A stretch of DNA of 64,000 nucleotides from Tillus elongatus. Its lineage: Eukaryota > Arthropoda > Insecta > Coleoptera > Cleridae. The stretch is taken from the NCBI GenBank assembly GCA_964006375.1, contig OZ023267.1:36591766-36655765 (forward strand). The letters are read 5' to 3'. Positions 13,916-27,049 of this stretch are shown piece by piece; the first letter of the stretch is position 1; the number at the start of each line of letters is the position of its first letter. Made by a program: the position numbers and the translations under genes. The notes below the pieces were generated by a model, which did not search any database, was not told the origin of the DNA, and saw nothing but the letters and a program-made list of their open reading frames with translations.

Positions 13916-16687
13916 CAGTGTGTACCAAACTGGATGGGAATCTATTGCTATCTCCGTTATTATTACAGATAGGGAGACGGTTAAATTAACAATGTCTTGT
14001 AGAATTTCATGCTCGTTTCAAATATGACTTGTATTTTGCCCGGTCTTTTTTCGTTTTCGAGTTATTTTGAAAAAAACAAAATTTGTCGATTTGTTTGTTC
14101 TTCAATATCTAAGTAGACGTTGATCTGACATGTCTAAGACTTGTACATTATCAGGACACTTTTTACAAAGTAATCTTTTTGTGCTATTCTCAACTTTGGA
14201 TTGTCATTTGTTTTTGAGCTACAGGTATCAACGTTTGTTTTTATTATGACAGCCATATTGGATTTTTTACTCATGTGAAAAGAGCTTTCCAATGATCTAC
14301 AACGTGCTTGAGAAATCTTGTAATTGCACTGACAATTTTGAGAAAAGCAGTTTTGAGGATAGTAGGCTGTGAAATTCAATACCAGAAAACAAATGACAAA
14401 AAAAGTGCTAAAAAAGCAGTAGGCCATGGAGTCTAACAATAGACTTCTACTTTTAACATAATTTTTTGTAATGATTCACGATAAAAAAATATTGTGATTT
14501 AATTTACAATACTTGATTAGGTAATAATCCTAGGTAATATTATGTGAAACAGTTTAATAACGAAACCCGGCAATAACAAATACAAACTTAAACTCCACAA
14601 AACAACACAATTAGAAACGGAACTCAACAAATAATAAAATATAAACTTAAAAATACACTAAATAGAAAATTGTCCAATATGGCAACCGTTTTGTTCAATG
14701 CACTTTATATACCTTTTTGAAACATGCCTGCAAACTCTGGTGAGCGTGTTTCGGTTAATATGATTTATAGCTTCCGTGATTTTGTTTCGTAATTCATTGA
14801 TATTTTGTGATGAATCGAATTTATGCAATTCATACCCCACAAATAAAAATCTATGGGTGTTATATCAAGACTTCGAGCACACCAATGAACCGGCCCATTG
14901 CTACAAATGACACGAGTATTAAAATTTTGGTACAAAAATTCTTTGACGAGCCTAGCATTGTGAGCTGGACAACCGTCTTGTTGGTAACAAATCTCGTCTA
15001 AATTATCATGAACTCTTCTAATTGTTGTTGGTAAGATATCATTTCTCAATAAATTAATATACCTTTCCCAGTTAAATTATTTTCAAAAAAGAACGGACCA
15101 ACAATGAAGTTACCTGATTTTAAAAAAATTAACTGTATAATCTACAAATAAAAATAACAGTTTTTTACCTAATAAGCCGCACCAAACATTAATACCAAAT
15201 CTGTCTTGCAATCGTCTTTATTCCTTTAGATGGGGATTTTCATTTGCCCAATAATGCCTATTATGGCGATTATGTACACCACAATTTGTAAATCTGGATT
15301 CATCAGTCCATATTATTCTCAAATGAAAATTTTCATCTTGCTGGCATTGTCCTTGATACCATCTGCAGAATTGAAGTCGCTTAGAGTAATCGTCAACATT
15401 TAAGCCTTGTACGATTGTAGGTTTGTATTGATGGTAACGACTTTGTTTTAATACACGGTGTACCGTACTTTTTGGAACGTCAATTTGTTCACCATAAAAC
15501 CAAAGAGATTGCGTGGGGTTTTCATTTGAAACCTGTAAGACGGCATTATTTCTTTCTTCATTTCTAGGCATTGGTAGTTTCTTTGCGTGGAAGCTACCGT
15601 CGTTCAATAGATTGGTCACTATTCTACGAAAGATTTTGGTGTTTGGTTGTCGTCTTTCTGGGTAGTTGTTTTGATATGAATTTGCAGATGCCTCAGTATT
15701 TCGGTTAAAACGAAGAATAACATTTCAACATGTCAAAATATTCTTCATTACTGAAAATATTGTTGAATAATATTTAAAATAAACAGGAAACAAACTATTC
15801 AGTACAACATTTTAAGCAACGTGTTAAATACACCTCAAATTGTTTAGATAATTAAGAATGGCAGTATTCTTAATTGTCGCGATAGTGTTATATCCATAGC
15901 AACCTTTCTTCTGTTGTTTTTCAGTTGACAATTTTCAAAGGCGTCTTCGTAAATCATTAATCTGCTTTTATTGAGTTCTCAGTAAATTTAGTTATTTACT
16001 AGGTTTACCTATTTAATTAAATTATAACCATTTTTTAGGATAATGTTGAAATGTAAAATATCATTTGTAATAATGGGCAGATTCAGTGGTGTGCTCAAAG
16101 TTCCTATTTTTTTATCGTGAATTATTACGAAAAATTATGTTAAAAGTAGAAGTCTATTGTTAGACTCCATGGATTAGTGCTTTTTGAACACTTTTGTTTT
16201 GTCATTTGTTTTCTGGTATTGGATTTCATAGCCTACTATCCTCAAAACGGTTTTTCTCAAAATTGTCAGTGCAATTACAAGATTTCTCAAGCATGTTGTA
16301 CATCATTGGAAATATTTTTTCACAGGCTTTCACATGAGCAAAAAATCTAATATGGCTGCCATAATAAAAACAAACGTTGATACCTGTACCTCAAAAACAA
16401 ATGACAATCCAAAGTTGAAAATAGCACAAAAAGATTACTTTGCAAAAAGTGTCCTGATAATGTGCAAGTCTTAGACGTACCAGACCAACGCCTATTTAGA
16501 TATTGAAGAAAAAAGAAATCGACATTTTTTTAAAAATAACTCGAAAATAAAGAGATGCAGGGCAAAATACAAGCCATATTTGGAACGAGCATGAAATTTT
16601 ACAAAACATTGCTAATTTAACCGTCTCCCTATCTCTAATAATAACGGAGATAGCAATACATTCCCATCCAATTTGGGACACACTGTA
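13916..16687 (-). mobile_element. Tc1/mariner-like element with ~580-bp TIRs, decayed
   Basis: It begins CAGTGTGTACCAAACTGGA and ends with the inverse of CAGTGTGTCCCAAATTGGA, with TA on both sides (13914-13915 and 16688-16689). The inverted repeats are unusually long, about 13916-14490 and 16105-16687, and have diverged by many substitutions and small indels. The central 1.6 kb carries the transposase remnants on the minus strand. Confidence 0.9.
14658..15760 (-). pseudogene. DD41D-type Tc1/mariner transposase pseudogene
   Basis: Remnants on the minus strand read in order. An N-terminal helix-turn-helix lies at about 15760-15620 (EEYFDMLKCY, then frame change). From 15619 to 15218 runs a 133-codon frame with STVHRVLKQSRYHQYKP and IIWTDESRF (first catalytic Asp). 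A broken middle around 15210-15060 reads DRFGINVWCGLLG. From 15049 to 14765 comes CYQQDGCPAHNARL (second Asp) and DITPIDFYLWG (third Asp), with 41 residues between the two. 14840-14658 gives RVCRHVSKRYIKCIEQNGCHIGQF, the usual C terminus. At least three frame breaks make it non-functional. The catalytic residues are still legible. Confidence 0.88.
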
Positions 16688-16803
16688 CATATAGGTTATT
16701 CTAGTTACCAATTTTGATGCCGGCTTTCATTAAAAAACACATATATTTGCTATTAAAAACATTTTAATGAAAATTCACTATCATAACGCACTGGCTGCGT
16801 ACA

Positions 16804-17317
16804 CTTTTAATAACCAAGAGAATTCAATTTGGTAGATGATATAGTCGCTATAAAGGTTACATGTGTACAAAATTTCATTAAAATACTTCAACTGTTTTAG
16901 GAGAATCAATCATTTTATTAAAGTTGATTTCATGGTGGAAAACGCTTCTGATGGAGTTGGCTAACACACTCCTCCAAGAGATTTGCAAAAGAAAGATGTG
17001 TGCATGGTATTATTAAAATTAGGCAATCTTTTAACAAAAATCCGCTAAAATTTGTAGGTTCTTAATACGAAAAGAATGTTTTTTTTCTGTGGATGTTCAC
17101 CCGTTATTGGATAATGCTTCGACCTATCTGAATGGTTTTGACGTTGCGTAAATTTCAGGAATGTCCTATTTCGTTGTCTTGTAATCAATATATTATCCCA
17201 ATAACAAAAAAAAGTCGCAATTTCATTAAATTCATTACATAGCGACTGTTTTAAAGGAAGGCTTGCCTCTTTTTTATAGGAGTTTAAATTTTTTAAGTAA
17301 TAAATCAACATATACGG
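16804..17317. other. Weakly R-like, otherwise unassigned
   Basis: 16810-16990 has loose similarity to R part C ('gctataaaggttacatgtg'). A 94-codon open frame at 17045-17329 on the minus strand shows no domain and partly overlaps the mariner relic that follows. Confidence 0.35.
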
Positions 17318-17800
17318 GGACACATTCAAAAGTACTTAACCTGCAATAGAAGACACAATTTCTTTTAGCAAAATTGTATTTATTCAACATAATCACCTCT
17401 GAGAGGTACATCTTTAGCAAAAATTCTTAACCTTCGCCCTCAACCCACTTCTCAACGGCACATATGACTTCGTTGTTTCGTACCTTTCAGATTTATTTTC
17501 ACTTTTGGGAAATAAATAATAGCTTCATGGTGTTAAATCCAAAAAGTGTGTGTGTGTGTGTGTGTGTTGCATCATGGGATGGTTTTGAACGTTTCATTCA
17601 CCAACCACAGACTTTTTAAATCCAAAAAATAAAGCAGGCTGGTAAACAAATTCAAAATCAATTTTAACAATTGTTTGCAGTGCAATCAACGATTGTGAGC
17701 AGCGGCGTTGTCTTGCAAAAAGAGCACCCATTTGACCAGTTTTCCGCGGCGTTTTCACTAAATTTTCTCGCGTAATTTAGTTAGAAACACACTATAGTAT
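17318..17800 (-). pseudogene. Mariner-like transposase relic, C-terminal part
   Basis: On the minus strand, about 17750-17690, one frame reads WVLFLQDNAAAH, the second catalytic motif of mariner transposases. Downstream frames give FEFVYQPALFFGFKKS, a decayed form of the block around SPDLAPSDY. They then give EVICAVEKWVEGEG and sequence like the terminal KCI-LKGDYVE block, near 17470-17390. No frame is continuous, and a (GT)n run at about 17546-17566 is embedded. The end 'acttttgaatgtgtccccg' near 17325 could be the outer terminus. No N-terminal half was found. Confidence 0.65.
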
Positions 17801-17869
17801 GCTCCATGGCAGTGATGAAATCCGACGTTTTTATATAATATATAGTCATTTAGTTAATCAAATATAAAA

Positions 17870-18868
17870 AAAGTCTGGATGCAACATGTGCGTTATGGTA
17901 GCGAGTTTTCGTAAAAATGCTTTTAATGCAAATATGTCTTGTTTTTAAAAGAATGACTTTTGGTTAGCAGTATAACTTATATAGTAGTAACAATGTACCA
18001 TATTTCACTAAAATAGGTCTGTTGTTTCAAAAAGTGCAAACACTTTCGGAAAGTAAACTTAAAAAGTTCCAGAAAAAACTGGTCCGATTTTTCTGGCCAA
18101 CGACCCTCTTTAAGCTATTTACACACCTGCCCAGATATAATTATTCACAAACAGCTTTACAACCAAAATTTTAATAAAATTAACCATTTTTTTATTACAG
18201 AAATTACCTTCAGTAATGTTTTCACTAAATTATAGTTTCCACAAAAATTCGATAACTTTTTTTTTACAATAACTTACTAAACATTTATCAAATAATTACC
18301 AACGTATCACAAGAATCTTACAAAAAATGATTTTTAAGAAAACACTAAAAATATTTTTGCGAAAACTTTGCAAATTCAGCCACTATTTGAGAGTACCTGT
18401 ATATACAGGTACTTTCTGCCGTATGGCAGCTCGATTTTTACGAGTAATACAAACAAAAAGCCATCTGAATGCGTCATTTCCATGGGGCTCCGCTATCTAT
18501 TGATAAAAACGGCGTGTCACAGTTTGTGATATGTGTTTGCGATATGTGACGAAAACGTGAAAAGTCGCAAAACAATTGAATAACTCAAAAACGATCAACG
18601 ATATCAATTTTTTTTCTTACAAACATGCATTATAATTGGATGGAAAATACAAAAATGTAATAACATAAGGGGTGTTCTATAAAAAACAAAGGATGTATCA
18701 CTAACGACTTATGGACCATCCTGTGATTGTCAAAATAGGTTTATAAGATGCAGCTTGAGATACCCTACAATTAACATATATAATTTTTTCTCATATCTTG
18801 TATAATAACGGGTATATTGAGCTTTACCGTAGAAATGCCCCCCCGTATATGGGTTTTAGGGGTTCTAG
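17870..18868. repeat. R-family fragments
   Basis: A forward C module begins near 17876 (GCAACATGTGCGTTATGG) and runs to about 18130. 18130-18590 is unassigned. 18590-18868 is reverse B and A sequence ('taacgacttatggaccatcc', then 'atgggttttaggggttctag'), cut at 18868 by the insert that follows. Confidence 0.65.
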
Positions 18869-19425
18869 TATAGAAGTAAAAATTGAATATATCATGAAGA
18901 GAATATCGCAACACTAAGACAGTTAGAGCTGAACATACAAGAACAAGCTTATATGGATGAACGCGGGTCTAAAGGTGAAGATTATGAAAGTGGACATATA
19001 GTTGAATTGTATGACGTATATTTAGCTGATTACTGCTCCACGCAGTTCTTTGCATTAACACTCGTTCGATACCAACCAGGAGCTGATTTAAGTAAGCCGT
19101 TCTTCAGGTATTTACCAGAAGAAGCAAAAAACCAATATAAATATTTTTACGATGGAGACGACAACAGAGAAGGTTGCTGTACCGGAGAAGGCTTCAGAAG
19201 CGGAGGGTGAAGCTGTGAAAATGATGAGACAAGGGTTTAATGAAAATTTTGAGTTCTCAAGCTGTGATGACCTCTACAAATTTGGAAAACATCTATATGG
19301 TATACTGCTATATGATTACAAGTCTCACGGTGAACAAAGTAAATCCTTTAATTTTCTAACACGAAAGCTTCACCATACAGATGTCACCGAAATGTTATAT
19401 ACAGATTGTAGCGAATATTTTGGTA
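18869..19425 (+). pseudogene. Coding-like insert of unknown identity inside an R copy
   Basis: A 557-bp segment interrupts part A of an R copy and is flanked by GTTCTAG on both sides (18862-18868 and 19426-19432), consistent with a short target duplication. One frame is open from 18887 to a stop at 19208-19210 (107 codons). It reads YHEENIATLRQLELNIQEQ, then DVYLADYCSTQFFALTLVRY and KPFFRYLPEEAKNQYKYF. A second frame, overlapping by about 60 bases, continues from METTTEKVAVPEKASEAEGE to CDDLYKFGKHLYGILLYDYK and LTRKLHHTDVTEML. The composition is protein-like: charged, with Cys, His and Trp-poor helices, and far less A+T than its surroundings. I do not recognise the protein. A frameshifted fragment of a captured host or element gene is the best reading. 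Confidence 0.5.
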
Positions 19426-20760
<1,335 letters not shown>

Positions 20761-21433
20761 GAAATGGAAAGATAGATGCAATTAAAATTTATGTCTTCAA
20801 CATAAACATTCCCGGATGTGGACACTTCTCAGCGTTCATATTGTAGTGGAACGTTTGGAGATAAATAAGAATTCATCACAACATAATAAGCAGTCTGTGA
20901 CAGTTCATTTTGCTTCTACATACATACTACTACACTACAGGTTCGAACGAATTTCGCAGTTTTATTTTCCACATAATTTTCGCAACGTAGTTATTAGAAT
21001 AGGCAGACCCGTACTTAAATGGCCGTTGGTTTTATTAGGGACATTTATTATATTTCTGCGAGAAGAAACAAAAATTTTCGATCTATTCTTGATTTGAAAT
21101 TTTGATCAATGTCTCATCATTTTTTGAGGACATAAATTCAAATAATACAAACGACCTGTCGTTTTCTCATTATTTTTAAGTAAGGGTTGATAATGTAGGG
21201 GTGAAATATTAAATTGATTTGCAATTGAGCCATCGACTTCACATGTAGCTCTTCAGAAGCAGATTGTTTGTGAGTAAAATTGTTTCAAAGAAGGGGAAGA
21301 AATATGGGTTGATTGGGGAAAATTGACACTTTTTCCTTAAAAATCGAGCAATATATCGTTTCAGATGTTTTATAGCCTCCCTATATAACTATCTTTGATA
21401 ATTCGATAAAAGGCAAACAGTAGTAGTAATATA
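20761..21433. other. Unassigned DNA
   Basis: No landmark of any repeat described here. A 93-codon open frame (20816-21097) has no recognisable domain. Confidence 0.4.
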
Positions 21434-23538
21434 TGCGGGACCTCAAATGAACCCAAATCTGGTCAGTAGTAAGGTCACTATTTCTTATAAGTCCTACCCT
21501 AACAAGTTTCTATCTATCAGATTTATAATTAGCAGGATTAGAAATACTTCATAAGGTTTAAAGATCTTATTATTGTTTACTACTTACGCTGTTGTTGTGT
21601 TGTTGCACTACCTGAAGTCTCATATTTATTAGCGCTCCAAACTAGTGCCTGGTTACGATGATTTTTCTAAAAGTTTATTTTCGATATCTAGGAAATCGAG
21701 ATCAAGAGTTCTTATAAGCGTCGTCACGGAAGGTCAAAAGGGTTTAAAGAGGAATTAATTTTCAATCAGACAGACATGTTAATGTAACAAAATATTAAAT
21801 TTATTCATATGGATTGAATTTGATATGGTAAACAAAATAAAATTAAATGGTTGGTAACTCTCAATATAAACATTAATTGTACACAAATAGAAATCAAATG
21901 AACAGCAAGAATTTCAATAACAAGAAATTATTAATTCGCATACATGTGACAGAACAATGAGACAAATGTGGTTTGTTTATTACTAAAGAAATTTAAGCAC
22001 TTATATATTGATATATATTAAAAATCAGATGCTGTGTGTTGCAACTCAAAAGTAAACAAATTACTATGTAAATTATTTGACGTTTGTCAACTAATTCTGT
22101 TAATCTTTTACTCAAATCCTGGCCAGTTTCTCAAGTGAAAGTCAATTTTGAAAAATATATGTATATATGTATATCTACGTGAAAACTTTATACTGATTAT
22201 TGAAAAACAGGTGATATTAAAGACAAGGTACAGGTTAAATATTTTTACAGACAAGATTCACTGATTACAATTTAAAAAACTACGTGTTTAAATTTACTAA
22301 AAAAGCTGACAAGATTCCAGATATTAAAACAGGAAATTTATAATTATTCTAATAGCAGCTCCCTGACATTATTCAAAACTAAAACTTGATTGAGTGTCTT
22401 TGAAAGTTCAGATTATAAAAATTGAGTTGCCAGATGAGTACGTAAGACAAACTTTGCTAGTTCAGAGAAAAATTCTATTGACTCACCGAATCTTCTGCCT
22501 TGAATTACATGGTTACTCTATGGGGACGACCTCCAAATTGAATCAAATACTGGTAGCTGACACAAGTCTCAGTGACTTCAACAAGAGAAAAGAATCTGGG
22601 AAAAACAGTGATGGTTTACCATTGATGGTTACTAGGCCGGTGGATTTATTGTTTCACGTGTAGAAAACCCTTTGACAACCAGGTCGATATTCTGAAGTCG
22701 CTTGGTGGAAACTTCGCGATTTACAAATAAAACGTTGAATTTGCCCTAGCGAAATTCACTGCCAATTGACTTGAACTTCGGCGATAGCCCGGAATTCTTT
22801 TTCAAGTAGCAAATCAACAGGTTGAAACAAAGAACCACAACTTAAGTCCCATTTTTATGCTAACTACGATGTTTATTTAAGCTCGAAAATCATTAAAACT
22901 CTTCACTGAGTATTGTTAGAAGGCAGTATAGGTAATAGAAAGACTATTAAAAACTCAGTTTATCAGGCAATTCGAGAGACACCTAAAGTTAACGTGTCTA
23001 CGCCACAGGCGCCAGTGCCAGACTCCCAGAGACAGAGAGCGTTCTGCCGCTTCTAACCCCTGCACGAAATTTTCAGAGTGATGAGCGTTAGTGGATATGT
23101 GCGAGCTTTCTCGCCTTCATTCTCCGAATGAGATAAAACGAGACCTCCAATCGCTGGCGAAGTCACGACGTCTTCTATACTCACCTCCACAATAATGGAC
23201 TCGTCCGTTCGTTTGCTAACCGTTTTTCTAGATTTCATCATAATTACGTCAGCTTTTACTTACAATTTCAGGACAATAGAGATGTTCATTTTCCCCAACA
23301 AAAATGCAACGTCTTTCAATATTTAGATTTCGACGTATATTATAGGGAGTTCAGTACGCTTCTTACAATACAGAATTTTTTAGCGAATTTTCATTAACAT
23401 TATTTTGAAACCAAAACTTGAAATATTTAATATAGATAGGGTTTTTGGTATCATTTAGTATGCTTGTGGGTTTTCCAAATGTTTTTAAATCAGTAATGAT
23501 TCCACGTAAAACTGAATCGTTACAGTTTATCGGTACGG
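21434..23538. repeat. ~2-kb dispersed non-coding repeat, copy 1
   Basis: Collinear with 57838-59910 in the same orientation. Shared blocks include 'aggtcac' then 'taccctaa' (21470/57880), 'caagaaattattaatt' (21922/58316), 'ccaattgacttgaactt' against 'ccaattgacttaaggtt' (22765/59112), and 'aatgagataaaacgagac' (23128/59488). Identity looks moderate, so the copies are old. No long frame is shared. On the minus strand both copies have an A-rich TATA-like motif near 22855 (ATAAAAATGG), and an AATAAA about 1 kb further along near 21800. The unit could therefore be a transcribed element or a long terminal repeat of unknown type. Confidence 0.7.
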
Positions 23539-23622
23539 AAATACGACTCTTTTTTTTTGTTCCCTCAGGGCTCGTCCGCGGCCTTGCCGCCCCGATAGCA
23601 CCGCAACCCAAATACGACTCTT
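23539..23622 (-). mobile_element. 58-bp LINE 3'-tail insertion with 13-bp target duplication
   Basis: 23552-23609 reversed reads 'gtgctatcggggcggcaagg', then 'ccgcggacgagccctgaggg' and an A-rich tail. This is the same 3' end as the RNase H-bearing LINE at 48957-49998. AAATACGACTCTT flanks it on both sides (23539-23551 and 23610-23622). It is an extremely 5'-truncated insertion, on the minus strand. Confidence 0.9.
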
Positions 23623-24358
23623 ACTAAACATCTGATATTTTCTTATACAATTTAAGTCTGGATTGAGTAAGTAGGTGTTAAATATTAATTTTCTTTGTAA
23701 TCAAGTCATCGACCCCAAATTCATTTTATTAAAAAGTCTTTCTGGGCGAGCAGATTATCACAGCGATGTGGAAGTTGTGACCAAATTTGCAATCACTTTT
23801 TAAAAGGAAAATTAAATTGTGATTAAAATTGCTCTGTCAGGATATATTTGGCTAAATAATTCCATCGAAGATTAAATAAGGAGCATCTTCGGGTGGTTGC
23901 TCCTTGATTAACAATTATGTTCCGTAAAACCAGCTATTATTACTTTATTTAAGGATTATCTTCAGTGCTGCCTATATTATTCAGAATCATGCAACCAAGA
24001 ATCTTTGAGCTAATTAATTAGTTCCTTGAAATAAGCGTAGCTGTTAATAAATGCAAAGGTGGTTTACACCGCCAATTCAATTAGCAAGGTCTAATGGCCC
24101 CTCATGCTCCTCCAGTCTGTTTCTTATTAAAAGATAAACATCAACTTAGCTGGACGCCAGATCCAACTCAAATATATGCGCATGATTTAAGTTTTAAATT
24201 ATTTTACTTCACGACGCAGAAAGTACAACTTTACAACTCTCTAATTAAATATTAATAAATAAATGCCAAATTCGATCTTAGTCGATATAGTTGACTCTCT
24301 GGCGCCAGCAGTACTTTTCATTTCATGGTAGCTTCCACTAAATAAATATTTAAACTTG
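23623..24358. other. Unassigned DNA
   Basis: No gene or named repeat seen. Confidence 0.4.
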
Positions 24359-24501
24359 TGATGAACACTGATAAGTACACTTGGAGAACCCAAATCACCA
24401 CAACACATCTTTTTAAGAAGCTCACGAAACAAAGTTAGCGTCATCAGAGGATGAAAAATTTTAATTTGGGTTCTCCAAGTGTACTTATCAGTGCTCATCG
24501 C
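24359..24501. repeat. Short inverted repeat (hairpin)
   Basis: Arms of 36 bp at about 24360-24395 and 24465-24500 (core CTTGGAGAACCCAAAT) differ at one base and are separated by about 70 bp. It could be a small fold-back element. Confidence 0.8.
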
Positions 24502-24544
24502 AGGTTCCAATGTTCACTTAGTCTGTTATTTTTTTGGCAATTAC

Positions 24545-25510
24545 AGTATTGTGCAAATTAATGTGAACACAGGCAGATTTACGTTAAATATCGTTTACTG
24601 AAAGAAAAAAAAAATACATACATCACTACTTCAAAATCTTTTCGTATTATTCAGTAGGGTATAATATGTCCTTCTTTGCCTTTAATTACAGACGCAACTC
24701 GTGTTTGCATAGAATTAATTAATTTTTTGCAATTCTCCTTGATTTTGTCACCTCGAAGTCATACCTGAACGACAACCTCAATCATCTTGCTTTTTATTCT
24801 ACAGCCCATTTTTAGCAATCCGGCCTTACATGTATAGACTACAAGTTTTCAATAGCATTAATGTCTGGTGAGTTTCCAGGCCGGTATAGAAGGGTAAACT
24901 TTTTGTCTCGGAAATATTTCACCATTGAAAACCTGATACGATGCTGAAGCTTGCCTGTAGATTGGTTCGCCAACTCCTTGAACTTTTTCCAGTTCTCTGG
25001 ACAAACATGTTTTTAACATCTCTTTATATTTTGCACTGTTCATCATACATTCGATAGGTATAAGTTTCCCTGTTCCTATATATGAAAAACAGCCCCAAAA
25101 CATCTTTTCGACTGGATTTTTCACTGTCTCGATCAACTTTTGGTCCACACCTTTTTGTACGAATTTTGATTAGTACCTCTGCACCAAAAACTGTGTCTCG
25201 TCTGAGAATAAGACATTTCTCCAGTGGTGTCTGTCCAATGAGCATAGTTTTTGACCAAATCAGTTTTTTTTTCATCACAGCCTCCATCAGAAGCTGTTTC
25301 TTTTGAGGTATCATAGTTTTTATTCCTTCTCCAAAAGGCCTCTGGGAATTTTAGAGTTGTGAATATTCACTCCAGTCGTTTCTAAGGCTTGGTGAAGGTC
25401 ATAGCTTGTCTTTCTTGGGGTTTAGCTTGCTATTTCTAAATAAAAAAAACAGTTCATCTTGGGAGGTTGTTTTTCTTTTTCTTCCACATTGCCCCTGTCG
25501 TGGAACTTCA
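24545..25510 (-). pseudogene. Tc1-like transposase pseudogene, with one element end
   Basis: The left edge, CAGTATTGTGCAAATTAATG preceded by TA, resembles a Tc1 terminus and would be the 3' end of the minus-strand gene. The opposite terminus was not found. In two overlapping minus-strand frames (25314-25024 and 25148-24858) the sequence gives KKLIWS, a region typical of the first catalytic block, then KNPVEKMFWGCFSYIGTGKL. The latter is the highly conserved VMVWGCF block of Tc1 transposases. It is followed by CMMNSAKYKEMLKTCL, the next family block. The second catalytic motif is replaced by a stretch ending in QASASYQVFNGEIFP. Frameshifts and missing termini show it is dead. Confidence 0.8.
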
Positions 25511-25539
25511 ACTAATCTAGTCTCCTTTTTTTAGAGACT

Positions 25540-26045
25540 TTTTAATAAAACGAATTTTTTCTAGGAAAATTTGCGAAAGGGTATAGACTATTAAACCACA
25601 AATTCTATAACTGAAACTACTGACAAATCATCAGAGAGGGGGTCTATTTGAAATGAATTTTCTGCAAATATTTTAGTAAAATGAAGGACAATGACGGTTG
25701 AAGCTATATGATGATGCTTTGTAAAACCCGTTTATTATGATATTTGCTTTATATAGCCCGTATTTGTTTCAGGTTCTTCGTCTAACAACTGCAAATTAAA
25801 AAATTAAATTCGCGACTTAGATATCTTAAGAAGAAAAACTATAACATTTTCAATTTTATTGTTATTTCTTGACCTTTTTGTCTCAAGAAAACCTAATCTT
25901 TGTGTGTAATATACAATAGATCTTGTTATCCACACAAACATTTTTGTTTTTGTGCATTTATCTGGTCATCAGTGGCACCTATTTTTTAAATGCTTATAAT
26001 TTTTCCCTTTCAACTTAGAAATCTGCGTTTTGGCATGTAAGGTAA
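25540..26045 (-). repeat. R-family part B, reverse, subtype with extra segment
   Basis: Landmarks 'gagggggtctatttgaaatg' (near 25637), 'ccgtatttgtttcaggttct' and the 'catcagtggcaccta' subtype segment (near 25970). It ends near the 'ttggcatgtaaggtaagc' motif. Confidence 0.75.
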
Positions 26046-26932
26046 GCTTACGACCCGTGTTTACCTTCTTCAAATAATTTTCTATCTGTTGCACAATAAA
26101 AATAAACAGTTTTTATCAAAACTTAGCATTTTCATTGCGTTTTTACGTAAGTTAAAAGTGTAGGCATGTTAAGGTTATGTTGTTGACGATATTCGACATC
26201 GCATGGAACGAAGCCCTACCAAATCTGTTCGTCGATAATCTGCCCAAACAGGTACATATTTGTTACATGTTACACAATACACATTCCTAAAACCGTAAAT
26301 TAGAAGTTTAAATAATCGGATCTCAATTTGTAAATAAATGTAATATTTTATTATGTTTGTAATTTATTTTTTTAACAATCAATAACAGTAAACCATACAT
26401 GAACAGACTTGCTGTTAAAAATACTAAATAATAAATACATTTAAGACATTTACTGTTTCAACTTATTATAATTTTTATATTTTTTATAAAACCCCAAAGG
26501 AAATATGAGACAACACTGGCATCTTAGGGATTTCATTAATTCAGGTTGTTCAATCATGTATGCGGGGTTACCTAACTTAGGCGGTCACGTGTGGTTCGGG
26601 AATTAAGGGAAGCCCTGTATATATACACATAGACCTCCTCATTAGTGACTTTTTAAAAAAAAATTCACTAATAGAGGATGCTGTCAGGTTTAAAACATCA
26701 AATGCAGGAAATGCAATGTGTAAGTTAATTATTAGTTTGAGTGTCAAATACAATTGATAGTGTTGTTTTAATAATAAATGGAGCAATCTTGTTGGATGCT
26801 GAGTGCATATTGATTTGTAATTATCCACCTGTATAATATACAACTACATGCATGGGTGGGTAATTACCTAATTTGTGAATATAGTGTCTGGGGGGTATGT
26901 CATGCCACATGTTATTATTACACGTTTATAAA
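26046..26932. other. Mostly unassigned, with a short transposase DNA-binding relic
   Basis: At about 26190-26255 the plus strand reads VDDIRHRMERSPTKSVRR, then a stop and SAQTG. This looks like the second helix-turn-helix of a Tc1/mariner-type transposase. At 26625-26675 an R end palindrome ('ctcctcattagtgac') occurs alone. The rest is unrecognised. Confidence 0.4.
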
Positions 26933-27045
26933 ATGTGGAACAGCCAAATGGAATAAATTGAATATCGGAATTAATTATTGTGCATACTTATAAAAATCCA
27001 TAAACACGTCAACTTGTGGATTAAAAATTACATCCTGCACATCCT
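26933..27045 (+). repeat. Diverged DD41D terminal repeat relic
   Basis: It begins TGTGGAACAGCCAAATGGAA, the same as the DD41D termini at 10607 and 36112. Weaker similarity continues to 'aaacacgtcaacttgtg' (compare 'ggacacgtcgatttgt'). Only one end is present. Confidence 0.75.
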
Positions 27046-27049
27046 ACAG

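Larger units (their letters stand above)
13811..16803 (+). repeat. C module interrupted by a Tc1-like element
   Basis: The left terminus (GGACGCAGCAAGTGCG, 13811) and the right terminus ('taacgcactggctgcgt', ending near 16800) belong to one C module. Its inner part is split at TA by the 2.77-kb element at 13916-16687. Confidence 0.8.

Noticed and set aside
17045..17329. 94-codon minus-strand open frame
   Set aside because: No domain; it overlaps the end of a decayed mariner.
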